64,000 nt of DNA, taken from Flavobacterium saccharophilum (GTDB taxonomy: Bacteria > Bacteroidota > Bacteroidia > Flavobacteriales > Flavobacteriaceae). A model generated the notes under the pieces. The model was not told the DNA's origin. It ran no database searches and was given only the letters and a program-made list of their open reading frames with translations. Below are positions 8,273-18,250 of this stretch, in pieces (the first letter of the stretch is position 1; each line of letters opens with the position of its first letter). Position numbers and translations under genes: made by a program. The stretch spans positions 248,001-312,000 of the forward strand of contig NZ_FRBY01000001.1 of assembly GCF_900142735.1 (NCBI RefSeq). The letters run 5' to 3'.

Positions 8273-9781
8273 TTATTCCAATCCTTCAATCAGGGCATTC
8301 AGTGCCTGAGTATCAAAAACAGTATTATCAGCTCTATTAAAAATTCCAAAACCATTGTTACCCATGCTTCCTTCATCCCAGTAAAAAGGCAATAGACCAT
8401 TTGCTTTGGCTTGTTTCACTACTGTTTTTAGGTAATACGCTCTTGAAGCTAAATGCAAAGTCAGGGCATCACCCGTAAGAGTTGTACGTCTAATAGCGCC
8501 AAATTCTCCTAACAAAACCGGAATTCCCTTATCAACAAATTGAGTTTTCATTAATTTGAAGTTTTTCTCTAAATCAGCTTCTTCGCCCCAGGTTGGGTTT
8601 CGTTCTGTATCAGTTGCGGAATGAAAACCAGCTCCCCAATAATAGAACATTTTACCCCAGGATTCGTCTTTTGTCATTCCTGCAAAATTCCATGGCGTAT
8701 AATAATGAACTTCAACCATCATTTTATTTACCACTTTATCAGTAGGCAAGTTCAACATCAGTTTGTTGGTTTTTTCAATATCAGTTGATGGTCCCTGAAT
8801 TACTAAAGTACGGTGCGCATTTTTTCCTCCGGTTGAACGAACGGCATCAATAAAAGTTTGATGGTACGATGTCAAAACTGCCATTTGTGCTGCATCTTCA
8901 ACTGCTGGTTCATTAGCGCTTGCGAATAATACATGCTCATCAAATCCGCGTAAAGTTGTCGCAATTTGTTCCCAAAAAGCTTTTTGTTTGGCATTATTTT
9001 CTTCCTTTTTGGCTTCGGTAATATTGTTTTCCAGCCAACCGCCGTCCCAATGAATATTTATCAAAACATACATATCATTGTCTACGCAATACTGAACAAC
9101 TTCTTTAACTCGGTTTAACCAATCTGCTTTTATTTTTGCTGTCGCCGTATTTTCTAAATATTGATTCCATGAACACGGAATTCTAATCGCATTAAAACCT
9201 TTTGCTTTCACCGCATCAATCAAAGCTTTTGTGATTTTTGGATTTCCCCATGCCGTTTCTCCACCAGTCGCTTCCATGGTATTCCCAATGTTCCATCCTA
9301 ATTTTATTTTGGCAGCCAACTGAACCGCAGTACTACTCATTCCGGTTGCGTCTGCAGCAATTGGTGCTGTATTATAACTTGGGTAAATTCCTGTTTTTGC
9401 TGCCTGGGAAACGTTTACTTGTACTGATGCTACTTCACTTGAACTGATTGTAATTACCGCGGTTCTTGCCATAGAGCTAGTGTTTTCTGAAGCCGTAACT
9501 GTAATTGTTGTTCTGCCCGATACACCGGTAACCGGAGTAAAGGTCAACCAGTTTGCCTCTGATGCTGCAACCGACCAATTTGTGGCATTTGCTGTAACAA
9601 TGAATTCTGAAGTACTTGCCGCACTCTGAAAATCAATTTTATTGATATCAACCGTAAGTATTTTTGCAATCGGACCCGGATTATCAGGAGTAGCTTCTTT
9701 ATCAGCACTACACGCTAAAATACTTATCCAGGATAAACACAAAATCGTGTTTAACAGGTAAACTTTTATTAGTCTGTTCAT
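8273..9781 (-). CDS. GH5 (probably subfamily 4) endo-glucanase with BACON domain, lipoprotein
   Basis: Endo-acting backbone enzyme of the PUL, 502 aa. The signal has a lipobox at ILAC (Cys24), so the protein is lipid-anchored, probably on the outer surface. A BACON beta-sandwich (about 43-126, ending in VNVSQAA) is followed by the GH5 (beta/alpha)8 barrel (about 150-500). Catalytic residues: acid/base Glu291 in ASANEP and nucleophile Glu426 in LLGEFG; GWNIGNTMEA and HWDGGW are typical of subfamily 4. BACON-GH5_4 is the layout of the Bacteroides ovatus xyloglucan endo-glucanase. This gene is the main reason for calling the locus a xyloglucan PUL. Confidence 0.93.
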   Translation of the reverse strand: MNRLIKVYLLNTILCLSWISILACSADKEATPDNPGPIAKILTVDINKIDFQSAASTSEFIVTANATNWSVAASEANWLTFTPVTGVSGRTTITVTASENTSSMARTAVITISSSEVASVQVNVSQAAKTGIYPSYNTAPIAADATGMSSTAVQLAAKIKLGWNIGNTMEATGGETAWGNPKITKALIDAVKAKGFNAIRIPCSWNQYLENTATAKIKADWLNRVKEVVQYCVDNDMYVLINIHWDGGWLENNITEAKKEENNAKQKAFWEQIATTLRGFDEHVLFASANEPAVEDAAQMAVLTSYHQTFIDAVRSTGGKNAHRTLVIQGPSTDIEKTNKLMLNLPTDKVVNKMMVEVHYYTPWNFAGMTKDESWGKMFYYWGAGFHSATDTERNPTWGEEADLEKNFKLMKTQFVDKGIPVLLGEFGAIRRTTLTGDALTLHLASRAYYLKTVVKQAKANGLLPFYWDEGSMGNNGFGIFNRADNTVFDTQALNALIEGLE

Positions 9782-9916
9782 TTTATGTGGTTTTATAGTT
9801 AGTTAAGTGGTTTGCTATTATTATTCTAAAAATCATTAAATGCATTTGAGGAAATAACTTTTCAAGTACCACTTGTCGTTAGCTATTAAAACACACACAA
9901 TTAATGTGAAATCTAT

Positions 9917-12160
9917 TTATTTGATCGTTATCGCAATTTCTTTTTTGATATCTCTTGAAGAATTACCCACTTTCAAAGTGTATTTTCCAGCTTCTACAAC
10001 CCATTTTTTTGATGCCACATCATAGTAAGCCAATTCTTTTACAGGAAGTGTAATAGTTACTGTTTCAGAGTTACCCGCTTTTACTAATACTTTTTTGAAT
10101 CCTTTTAATTCTTTTGAAGCACGGCTTACTTTTGAATCTGATTTGGAAGCATATAATTGAACAACTTCTTTTCCATCTACTTTTCCTGTGTTTTTTACGT
10201 CAACAGAAACGGAGATAGTTTCATTTTCAGCATAAGAAGTTTTATTTGCTTTAGCATTTTCAAAAGCAAAAGTGGTGTATGATAATCCGTAACCAAAAGG
10301 ATATAACGGTGCGATATTTTTAGTATCAAACCAACGGTATCCTATCAGAATTCCTTCAGCATAATTAACGGTTTTTCCGCCTGGGAAACTTTTTGTTGCG
10401 TGTGCTGGAGAATCCATAATGTTTACAGGCATTGTCCAAGGTAATTTTCCTGACGGATTTACTTTTCCTAAGATCACATCTGCTAATGCGTTTCCTCCTT
10501 CAGAACCATTGAACCAACTCCACACCAAAGCCGAAGTATTTTTACTTACCTCATTAATATCAAAAGGAGCTCCGGCAATCATGACAACAATTGTTCTCGG
10601 ATTTACGGCTTGTACTTTTTTAATTAATTCTTCTTGTCCGAAAGGCAATTTTAAAGTTCGACGATCAGAAGCTTCTGTTTCGTAATCACGATTTGAACCC
10701 GCAAAAATGATCGCAACATCAGATTTTTTCGCAGCCTCAACCGCTTCGTTTACTTTTGCAGGATCTAATGCGTCAATTGTTACAGGACCATTTAAAGTAA
10801 TATCTCCTAATTTTCCTTTATTTTTTTCATCATAACGCTCTAAATATCCTTCAGCATAATTAATTTTAACTGATGATGGTAATCTGTTTTTCAAACCTTC
10901 AAGAGGTGTAATTTCTCTTTTTGTTTTAACACCTGCACCAAATCCGCCTAAAGCATTTTTCTTGGTTGCATTGTTTCCAATTACAGCGATAGATTTTACT
11001 CCGTCTAATTTTAAAGGCAATGCATTGTTTTCATTTTTCAATAAAACAATTGCTTCTGTTGCAATTTTGTAGGCATCCTGATAATGTGCTTCTGTAGAAA
11101 TACTTCCTTTTACACGATTTTTACTGTCTGGGCCCATAGCTTTGACCTGAAATAAGGTGCGTAAAATTCTTTTTACGTGAATATCAATTTCTGCTTCAGA
11201 CACTTCTCCTGCTTTTGCTGCAGCAACTAACTTATCAGCAAGGAAAAATTCATTGAAAGGTTTTGGTGTTCCCATTTCAATATCCAAACCACTTTTTAAA
11301 GATTTAGCTGTTGAATGTACCGCAGCCCAATCTGAAACTACAATTCCTTTAAAGCCCCACTCATCACGCAGAATTTTATTCAGCATATAATCATTTTCAC
11401 ATAAGTACTCACCTCTGAATTTATTGTAAGCTCCCATAATTCCATAGGCATGTCCTTCTTTTACAGCCGCTTCAAATGCTGGTAAATAAATTTCACGAAG
11501 TGTACGTTCGTCAATTTGTACATCAACAAAATCACGATTCGTTTCCTGATTATTCGCTGCAAAGTGTTTAACGCAAGCCATTACATCATTGTCTTGTAAA
11601 CCAACAACTAAAGGCACTGCAATCTTTTTATTCAAAAACGGATCTTCACTCATGTATTCATACGTTCTTCCGCCAAGTGGTGTTCTCACCATATTAATGG
11701 CCGGTGAGAGCAACATGTCCTTATCACGTGCGCGCATTTCCTGTCCAAGACTGTTCCCGAAGGTATAAGCCATTTCAGCATCCCAGGTTGCAGCCAATGC
11801 TCCTCCTGCCGGATAATAAGTTGCAAAATCATTGGTTAAACCGGCTGGAGCCCAATTGTCACGCGAAATTTCTTCACGAACTCCTAATGGTCCATCGGCC
11901 ATTTTTAATTCCGGAATACCTAAACGTTCAACGGCACCGGTACTGAACATACTGTTTCCGTGTAACATTCCGATTTTTTCCTCCAATGTCATTTGAGAAA
12001 CCAATTTATCTATTTCTTCATCGTGTTCAGAACCGATCTCTTTTCCCTGGTGCTTTTCTGTCTGTACTGCATTAGAATCTGATGACTGTACGTCTTTTTT
12101 ACAAGAAGCAAACAACCCAAAAGCTACTGCTGCTGACAGGTATATTATTTTGTTTTTCAT
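9917..12160 (-). CDS. GH3 beta-glucosidase, lipoprotein
   Basis: Exo-acting GH3 hydrolase of 747 aa with a lipobox at LFASC (Cys20). The layout is BglX-like: (beta/alpha)8 barrel with nucleophile Asp277 in VVSDWAAVH, then the alpha/beta sandwich, then a C-terminal fibronectin-III-like domain. The substrate-pocket block KHFAANNQETNRD is intact. It should remove glucose from the non-reducing end of gluco-oligosaccharides once side chains are gone. The gap to the upstream GH39 gene is 39 bases, which suggests cotranscription. Confidence 0.92.
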   Translation of the reverse strand: MKNKIIYLSAAVAFGLFASCKKDVQSSDSNAVQTEKHQGKEIGSEHDEEIDKLVSQMTLEEKIGMLHGNSMFSTGAVERLGIPELKMADGPLGVREEISRDNWAPAGLTNDFATYYPAGGALAATWDAEMAYTFGNSLGQEMRARDKDMLLSPAINMVRTPLGGRTYEYMSEDPFLNKKIAVPLVVGLQDNDVMACVKHFAANNQETNRDFVDVQIDERTLREIYLPAFEAAVKEGHAYGIMGAYNKFRGEYLCENDYMLNKILRDEWGFKGIVVSDWAAVHSTAKSLKSGLDIEMGTPKPFNEFFLADKLVAAAKAGEVSEAEIDIHVKRILRTLFQVKAMGPDSKNRVKGSISTEAHYQDAYKIATEAIVLLKNENNALPLKLDGVKSIAVIGNNATKKNALGGFGAGVKTKREITPLEGLKNRLPSSVKINYAEGYLERYDEKNKGKLGDITLNGPVTIDALDPAKVNEAVEAAKKSDVAIIFAGSNRDYETEASDRRTLKLPFGQEELIKKVQAVNPRTIVVMIAGAPFDINEVSKNTSALVWSWFNGSEGGNALADVILGKVNPSGKLPWTMPVNIMDSPAHATKSFPGGKTVNYAEGILIGYRWFDTKNIAPLYPFGYGLSYTTFAFENAKANKTSYAENETISVSVDVKNTGKVDGKEVVQLYASKSDSKVSRASKELKGFKKVLVKAGNSETVTITLPVKELAYYDVASKKWVVEAGKYTLKVGNSSRDIKKEIAITIK

Positions 12161-12199
12161 ACTTGGTAATTTATTTTATACTTTGTGGTTTTTAATAGT

Positions 12200-13780
12200 T
12201 TATTGCTTTACGAAATTGAATAAAACAACATCATTTTCGTTAATTTTAAAATCTTTACGGTAGGTACCTTTTGAATCAATTATTACTTTTTCAATTGCAA
12301 TTGGAGCTCCATTATTATGTTCTTTTATTTTCTTTACCTGATCAATAGTAAGCTGATTTGGCTTATTCATTGCTAAATAATCGGCGTAAGCATCATTTGA
12401 TTTATAGCCCACTTTATAAATCTCCAAATTGTATTTTCCTTTTTGAAGTCCGTCTACTTCAATTTTTACTGTTCCTTTTGACTGAGACGGTAAATCCTGA
12501 ACATAATACGTTTGATTCCAAACCTTATCACCGGGATGTGTATTGGTAAAATCCCAAAATAAAACCTGAACATCTCCTTTTGCATTTTTAGCCGCCCATG
12601 AAGAAGTGTCTTTATTTTGAAGTTCTGTTTCTCCCAGTTTATTCAGAAGAGAATAAGAAAAGTAAGCCGGTTTTTTAATTCCCTGTGTATTTAATAATCC
12701 GAAACCTCCGTGAAAAGGGGTGAATCTTGGCCCTGGTTCTTCAAAAATATCAGTGAAAACCCAGTATGACATTGAGTTTGCCGCGTTACCAACTTGTTTT
12801 AATTTCTGCAAAATATAAGCTGCCGAATGATAGCTGTCGTGAATAGGATCTGCCGGAGTATAAGAAGAACTCCATTCTGTATAATGCAATTCTAATTTTG
12901 GCTTAGCCGAATTTGAAATTTGATTGCGAGATTTGATTACATCACCGCTTATACTGGAATCATCTTTGCTTAAAACCGTTCCCGAAGTTCCAAATTCATC
13001 TAAATAACCTTGATTTACTCCATAAGTATGTGTCGAAATAAAATCTAACGGTACATTATTTTTAACACAAAAATCAATTGTTTCCGGAACCCAGCCCGCT
13101 CCTGCTGTTGCAGGTCCGCCCACTTTGTAAGCTGGATTTACTGCTTTTATACCTCGTGCTGCATATTCATACAGTTTGAAATATTCTGCCTGCGTTCCCG
13201 TCCAGAAACCTGGCGTTAAATTAGGTTCGTTCCAAACTTCAAAATACCATGTTTTTACTTCTTCGTCTCCGTAACGTTCTTTGAAATGCTGCGTTAGGTT
13301 GCGAATTAAATCTTCCCATTTTTTATAATCTTTTGGAGGGGTTACGTTTCCTTTCCACCAAAAAATAGTTTCTTTTCCACTGGCCAAAGCCTCTGGCATA
13401 AAACCTAATTCAACAAAAGGTTTCATTTTAATGCTCAGAAGAAAATCATACAAAACATCGATATATTGGTAATTGTATTCCGGATTTCCTTTTGCATCTT
13501 CACGGTAAACTGCCATATCATCAGACAATAAACCATGCATTCTGATGTATTTAAAGTCACATTCTTTTTTGGTCATTGCCAATTGTTGTTGCCAATCGGC
13601 ACGCAAACCTTCATTGGCTCTTCCGGCACCAATACATTCTTTGAACATCGTATTTAATGCTCCTGAAGTTTTGTTATAATCAACTTTTATGATTCTGTTT
13701 TCAGCGTTATTTTGTCCAAACAATTGAATATTGATTAGACAAAATAAAGTGGATAGTAGTATTAAATTGCTTTTCATCAT
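12200..13780 (-). CDS. GH39-like glycosidase (beta-xylosidase type)
   Basis: Exported 526-aa protein (signal ending near QLFGQ) with a GH39 barrel. Acid/base Glu185 is in FEVWNEPNL and nucleophile Glu302 in HYTEWSSS; the C-terminus is a beta-sandwich. GH39 members release beta-xylose or related sugars. It starts only 3 bases after the stop of the adjacent GH3 gene, so the two are translated from one message. A beta-xylosidase is not a standard part of xyloglucan loci; it could serve xylosyl-beta-1,2-xylose side chains or a co-occurring xylan (inference). Either of the first two Met codons may start translation. Confidence 0.85.
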   Translation of the reverse strand: MMKSNLILLSTLFCLINIQLFGQNNAENRIIKVDYNKTSGALNTMFKECIGAGRANEGLRADWQQQLAMTKKECDFKYIRMHGLLSDDMAVYREDAKGNPEYNYQYIDVLYDFLLSIKMKPFVELGFMPEALASGKETIFWWKGNVTPPKDYKKWEDLIRNLTQHFKERYGDEEVKTWYFEVWNEPNLTPGFWTGTQAEYFKLYEYAARGIKAVNPAYKVGGPATAGAGWVPETIDFCVKNNVPLDFISTHTYGVNQGYLDEFGTSGTVLSKDDSSISGDVIKSRNQISNSAKPKLELHYTEWSSSYTPADPIHDSYHSAAYILQKLKQVGNAANSMSYWVFTDIFEEPGPRFTPFHGGFGLLNTQGIKKPAYFSYSLLNKLGETELQNKDTSSWAAKNAKGDVQVLFWDFTNTHPGDKVWNQTYYVQDLPSQSKGTVKIEVDGLQKGKYNLEIYKVGYKSNDAYADYLAMNKPNQLTIDQVKKIKEHNNGAPIAIEKVIIDSKGTYRKDFKINENDVVLFNFVKQ

Positions 13781-13783
13781 AAT

Positions 13784-15940
13784 TTATTTGACAGTTATTT
13801 TTTTAGTAAGAAGAATGTTATCTGAAGCATTTCCTATCTGAATTTCAATTGAATTATTTTCTAACTCAAATTGTTGTTTAGCTGTATTCCAATATTCCAG
13901 ATCTTTGGCTTTTAATATCAATGAAACATTTTTGGTTTCTCCGGCTTTAAAGAAAACTCTCTGAAATGCTTTCAATTCTTTTTCCGGACGTTCTACTTTT
14001 GAATCCAATTGTTTTACATATAATTGAATTACCTCGTCTCCATCTTTATTTCCAGTATTGGTAACTGAAACCGTGATTTTTACTTCGCCATTTTTAGTAA
14101 TACTTTCTAAATTGGTTTCAACTGAATTGTATTTAAAAGTGGTATAACTTAATCCATGACCAAAGGCGTATAAAGGTTTTCCTTTAAAATACATATAGGT
14201 TCTTCCATTTCTAATATTGTAATCCAATAATTCAGGCAGATCCGTAATGTTTTTTACCCAGGTTTGCGTTAAACGACCAGCCGGATTATAGTCTCCAAAT
14301 AAAACATCTGCCAAAGCAGTTCCTGTTTCCTGACTGTTATTCGCCATGTGAACAATGGCCGGAACGTTTTCCTGTGTCCAGTTTATGGCGTAAGGAAAAC
14401 TACTAATCAGGGCTACTACAGTTTTAGGATTGGCCTGATAGACAACTTTAATCAAATCTTCCTGCTCTAAAGTCAGCGACTGACGATCGACAGCTTCTTT
14501 ACCTTCACTTGGAACCGGACAATTTGCCCAGCCCGCATTACAAACCGGATGATTTCCGACTATAACAATAACTGCATCTGCTTTTTTAGCTATTTCAGCC
14601 GCTTTGCCGTCTACATTATTTTTAGCATATAGAATTTCAACATTGCTGCCCAATTTCTTTTTTATTCCCTCCAAAGGTGTGATAGTATAGGGAGGTGTTC
14701 CGCTGTACCAGTCCAAAAGCACTTCGTCTGCGCGATTCCCGATTATGGCAATTGTTTTTAATTTATCTTTTTGAAAAGGCAAAAAATTAGAATCATTTTT
14801 AAGCAAAACAATTGATTTTTGAGTTGCTTCTAAAGCGATTTTTTTATGCGCCTCGGTTTTCCATGGATCAATAGTATCTTTTCCTGTTCCGATTTTTGCA
14901 TACGGATTTTCATCTGAAACATCCAACATTCCGAGTTGAATCATCACTCTGTAATTCCCACGAATAACAGCATCGATATCTTTTTCCTTTAAATAACCAT
15001 GCGAAAGAGCACCATAAACACCTTCTGTATAATCATCCAGGAACTGATTGATTCCGGCTTTTATAGCTGCAGCAGCACCCAGATATTTATCAGCATAATA
15101 TTTATGATCTGAAAGCAATAATTTGAATGCGCCTCCATCGGTACAAATTATTCCGTTTTGTCCCCATTCTTTTTGGGTAATGTTTTTCAGCATTGGATGT
15201 ACCATTGCCGGAATTCCGTTTACTTTATTGTAGGCCGCCATGTAAGCACGCGATCCTCCATCAACAACTCCCATTTGAAAAGGCAAAGCATAATATTCTC
15301 TCCATAATCTTTCATCAAAATCAGATGAAGTATACGTTCTCCCGTCTTCATTACTGTTGGCTAAAAAGTGTTTCATTAAGGAAGCCGTCTGCCAATATTT
15401 TGGATTATTTCCCTGCAACCCTTTTACGAAGGCAACGGTCATTTTTCCGTTAAAAAAAGCATCTTCCCCATAACTTTCTTCGGTACGTCCCCAGCGTGGA
15501 TCTCTTGCGATATCAGCATTTGGAGCACGAACGACTAATCCGCCGCGCTGGTATTTCTGAAAAGCATATCGCGTTTCGTAACCCTCAACATTGGCCACTT
15601 TCTGAAGTAGATCGACATCCCAGGTTTCTCCCAAACCGTAAGCCTGTGGAAAAGTGGTGGTTGTAATAGGCTGTTTGTTTTTTCCGCCCCATTCTGCCGG
15701 TCCGCCCAATGCCAAACCGTGCAATCCTTCTACATGACCTGTTCCCGCAACGCCTAATCTTTTTATCGACGGATTCGTGCTTAAGGCCTGAATCTTTTCA
15801 TCGAGCGTCATCAATGACAACAAATTATCAATACGCTTTTCAGTATCTAATTTAGAATCCTGAAAGGGATATTGCTTTTGCTGCGCCAATATTAAATTGA
15901 CTGACAAAAGAAAAACGATATGCAGAATGAGATTTTTCAT
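13784..15940 (-). CDS. GH3 beta-xylosidase / beta-glucosidase
   Basis: Second GH3 enzyme (718 aa), with a Sec signal (cleavage near LILAQ) rather than a lipobox, hence periplasmic. The barrel starts with MTLDEKIQAL, the pocket block is KHFLANSNEDGR, nucleophile Asp268 is in CTDGGAF, and a C-terminal fibronectin-III-like domain is present. The sequence style (RDPRWGRTEESYGEDAF) is that of the xylan 1,4-beta-xylosidase/glucosidase branch and differs clearly from the other GH3 in this locus, so they probably cleave different linkages. It is tightly coupled to GH39. Confidence 0.88.
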   Translation of the reverse strand: MKNLILHIVFLLSVNLILAQQKQYPFQDSKLDTEKRIDNLLSLMTLDEKIQALSTNPSIKRLGVAGTGHVEGLHGLALGGPAEWGGKNKQPITTTTFPQAYGLGETWDVDLLQKVANVEGYETRYAFQKYQRGGLVVRAPNADIARDPRWGRTEESYGEDAFFNGKMTVAFVKGLQGNNPKYWQTASLMKHFLANSNEDGRTYTSSDFDERLWREYYALPFQMGVVDGGSRAYMAAYNKVNGIPAMVHPMLKNITQKEWGQNGIICTDGGAFKLLLSDHKYYADKYLGAAAAIKAGINQFLDDYTEGVYGALSHGYLKEKDIDAVIRGNYRVMIQLGMLDVSDENPYAKIGTGKDTIDPWKTEAHKKIALEATQKSIVLLKNDSNFLPFQKDKLKTIAIIGNRADEVLLDWYSGTPPYTITPLEGIKKKLGSNVEILYAKNNVDGKAAEIAKKADAVIVIVGNHPVCNAGWANCPVPSEGKEAVDRQSLTLEQEDLIKVVYQANPKTVVALISSFPYAINWTQENVPAIVHMANNSQETGTALADVLFGDYNPAGRLTQTWVKNITDLPELLDYNIRNGRTYMYFKGKPLYAFGHGLSYTTFKYNSVETNLESITKNGEVKITVSVTNTGNKDGDEVIQLYVKQLDSKVERPEKELKAFQRVFFKAGETKNVSLILKAKDLEYWNTAKQQFELENNSIEIQIGNASDNILLTKKITVK

Positions 15941-16032
15941 TTAAAAAAATTGTGGTTACTAAACCCGGATTTGAAAATCCTGGTTTGAAATTTTTATAAA
16001 TTATAATTTTGGAAATCGTCGCGTAAAGAATA

Positions 16033-16059
16033 CCTAACAGGTTTTAAAAACCTGTTAGG
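16033..16059. repeat. Dispersed palindrome CCTAACAGG...CCTGTTAGG
   Basis: A 27-base palindrome (9-base arms around TTTTAAAAA) in the gap between GH97 and GH3. The same element occurs at 3034-3064 (one mismatch) and 3287-3317. It is a dispersed intergenic hairpin, not a terminator by itself. Confidence 0.85.
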
Positions 16060-16071
16060 ATATCAAATTAA

Positions 16072-18078
16072 TTATAGTTTTTTGAATCTTATTGCTGTTC
16101 CGCCAGCACCGCCTAAATGCAATTTTAATACATCTGAAGCTTTTACTGTTTTCTTAGAAATCGCGATTTCAGCCGGATTATGTGTTTCATCTGTTCCTTC
16201 TGCATCAGCATAAATCTGAGCTTCGTAAGTTGCATTTGGATCTAAGAATGACAAAGCAACATTTACGTCTCTTGCTTTTTCGTTTGTAATAGTTCCTAAA
16301 TACCAATCGGCACTGTTTCTGTCTTTACGCGCTGTAGTGATGTATTCTCCAATTTTCCCTTCCAATACTTTTGTATCTTCCCAATCAGTTGGAACATCTT
16401 TTAAGAATTGTAAAGCTGGTTTTCCTTCATAGTTTTCAGGCAAATCGGCCATCATCTGGATTGGTGCATAAATCGTTACGTATAACGCCAATTGCTGCGC
16501 TGCAGTTCCGTGTACTCTTTTTCCAGGGAAGCCTTGTTTTACTTCTACATCAAAAATTCCAGGTGTGAAGTCCATTGGACCTGAAAGCAATCTTGTAAAC
16601 GGAATAATCGTTAAGTGATTAGGTGGATTTCCTTCGCTCCAGGCGTTATACTCTTGTCCACGTGCCGCTTCTCTCGAAACCATGTTCGGAAAAGTTCTTC
16701 TTTCTCCGGTATCTTTTATAGATTCGTGGTATAAAACAGCTAAATCATATTGTGCTGCTTTTTCTAAAATATATCTGAAATAATTTACTCCAAATTGTCC
16801 GAAATGATTTTCTTTCATGTTCAATTTAGAACCTACGTGACCAATTTTAACCGAATGCATTCCTAATTTCTTGTACAAGGCAAAACCTTCGTCTACTTCT
16901 TTTAAATAGTTGATTAAGTTTGAACCCGTTTCATGGTAACCAATAAGAGCTACACCTTTTTTGTTTCCGTATTCCACCACTTTTTCTAAGTCGAAATTGT
17001 CGGCACTTTTTGTGAAACTGAACATATGCATGTGGTTTTCATACCATGCTGGTGTCCAACCTTTATTCCAGCCTTCAATCAATAAATGATGAAATCCTTC
17101 TTTGGCTGTAAAATCAATATATTCTTCGGCATGTTTGGTTGTTGCTCCTTGTTTGTCGCTTTCCCAAAAAGTATATTTCCCGATGTGCATTCCCCACCAA
17201 ATTCCGAAGTATTTGTATGGTTGAAAATAACTTGCTGTATTTTTTAATTTGTTTGGTTCGTTAAGATTTAAAATCAAATAAGAAGTAATTAAATCTGCCG
17301 GAGTTTCTCCAATTTGAAGTGTTCTCCAGGAAGAAGTAAACGTATCTTTTACACGAACTTTTACACCATCTGCCCAAGGCACTAAATCTGATTTCAATTG
17401 TGTTCCGGTTGTGTTAACCAAAGTCATACTGGCAAAATCTACCAAATTGGCTTCATGAAAACTCAAAGCCAATCCGCTTTTACTTTCGATTGTAAGCGGT
17501 GTCAAAACAGTATCTAACGTACTTACCGGAGCATCTTTAAAAAGATATTCGTCACGGTTTTCTCTGTTGGCTGGAATCCACCATGCTTTTCCATCTTCTT
17601 TTAAGTTAAAAGTCGTTTTTTCATCCATAATGAAAATACTGTCTTTTACATTTTGCTTTGGATACACATATCTAAAAGCGATTCCGTCATCAAAAGCACG
17701 AAATTGAATTTCTAATTTGCGTTTGTTTCCGCTTTTTTGCTGTAACTCAACTGAAAGCTGATTGTAATGATTTCTGATGTTTTTCTTTTCTCCCCAAACC
17801 TGTTCCCAAGTTTCATCAAATGAAGTATTTTTTACATTTTTGATTTCGAAGTCAGAACTTAAGTTTTCATTTCCTTTTAATAAAAACCCCATATCTGATG
17901 GCGTAATCACCTCGGTTTTTCCGTGTGAAACAGCATATTTTGGAGCATTTTTTACCAGCTCGAATTTGATTTTATTCTGCCCGTTCGGCGAAGCCAATTC
18001 GTAAGCGTTTTTATTTTTCTGACTGTATCCAATCGTAATGGAAAGCAGTACGGCGGAAAGAACTAGATTTTTTTTCAT
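16072..18078 (-). CDS. GH97 alpha-glycosidase (inverting type)
   Basis: Exported GH97 enzyme, about 668 aa from the ATG giving MKKNLVLSAV with a clear Sec signal; an upstream ATG would hide the signal behind 15 extra residues. N-terminal beta-super-sandwich, catalytic (beta/alpha)8 barrel, C-terminal beta domain. The motifs GYHETGSN, LYHESIKDTGERRTFPN and SREAARGQEYNAW carry the Glu residues of the SusB-like inverting subgroup, not the Asp nucleophile of retaining alpha-galactosidases. The expected activity is therefore alpha-glucosidase-like, which does not match any usual xyloglucan linkage; its role here is uncertain. Confidence 0.88.
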   Translation of the reverse strand: MKKNLVLSAVLLSITIGYSQKNKNAYELASPNGQNKIKFELVKNAPKYAVSHGKTEVITPSDMGFLLKGNENLSSDFEIKNVKNTSFDETWEQVWGEKKNIRNHYNQLSVELQQKSGNKRKLEIQFRAFDDGIAFRYVYPKQNVKDSIFIMDEKTTFNLKEDGKAWWIPANRENRDEYLFKDAPVSTLDTVLTPLTIESKSGLALSFHEANLVDFASMTLVNTTGTQLKSDLVPWADGVKVRVKDTFTSSWRTLQIGETPADLITSYLILNLNEPNKLKNTASYFQPYKYFGIWWGMHIGKYTFWESDKQGATTKHAEEYIDFTAKEGFHHLLIEGWNKGWTPAWYENHMHMFSFTKSADNFDLEKVVEYGNKKGVALIGYHETGSNLINYLKEVDEGFALYKKLGMHSVKIGHVGSKLNMKENHFGQFGVNYFRYILEKAAQYDLAVLYHESIKDTGERRTFPNMVSREAARGQEYNAWSEGNPPNHLTIIPFTRLLSGPMDFTPGIFDVEVKQGFPGKRVHGTAAQQLALYVTIYAPIQMMADLPENYEGKPALQFLKDVPTDWEDTKVLEGKIGEYITTARKDRNSADWYLGTITNEKARDVNVALSFLDPNATYEAQIYADAEGTDETHNPAEIAISKKTVKASDVLKLHLGGAGGTAIRFKKL

Positions 18079-18182
18079 GATATTTTTTCTTGAATTCTCA
18101 AATAAATCGGATGAGGCGCTCAAAACTTCATCCGATTTAAAAACTAAACTAAAACTTATTTTTTATCCTGTTAGGGATGTTT

Positions 18183-18246
18183 TTTTGCCACGAATCACTA
18201 ATTATCCCAAATTTAATTCGTGTAATTCGTGTAATTCGTGGCAAAA
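18183..18246. repeat. Hairpin with AATTCGTGT triplet between GH31 and GH97
   Basis: Perfect 13-base arms (TTTTGCCACGAAT, 18183-18195, and complement 18234-18246). The loop and right arm hold three direct copies of AATTCGTGK (18215-18241). A minus-strand -7-like word (TAAATTTG, 18208-18215) lies in the loop, so an internal GH97 promoter is possible. The CCACGAATT word is recurrent in Flavobacterium intergenic DNA as far as I recall. Confidence 0.75.
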
Positions 18247-18250
18247 CTTT

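Noticed and set aside
16072..18123. GH97 start 45 bases upstream
   Set aside because: It would bury the signal peptide behind 15 extra residues; MKKNLVLSAV is a canonical export signal start.
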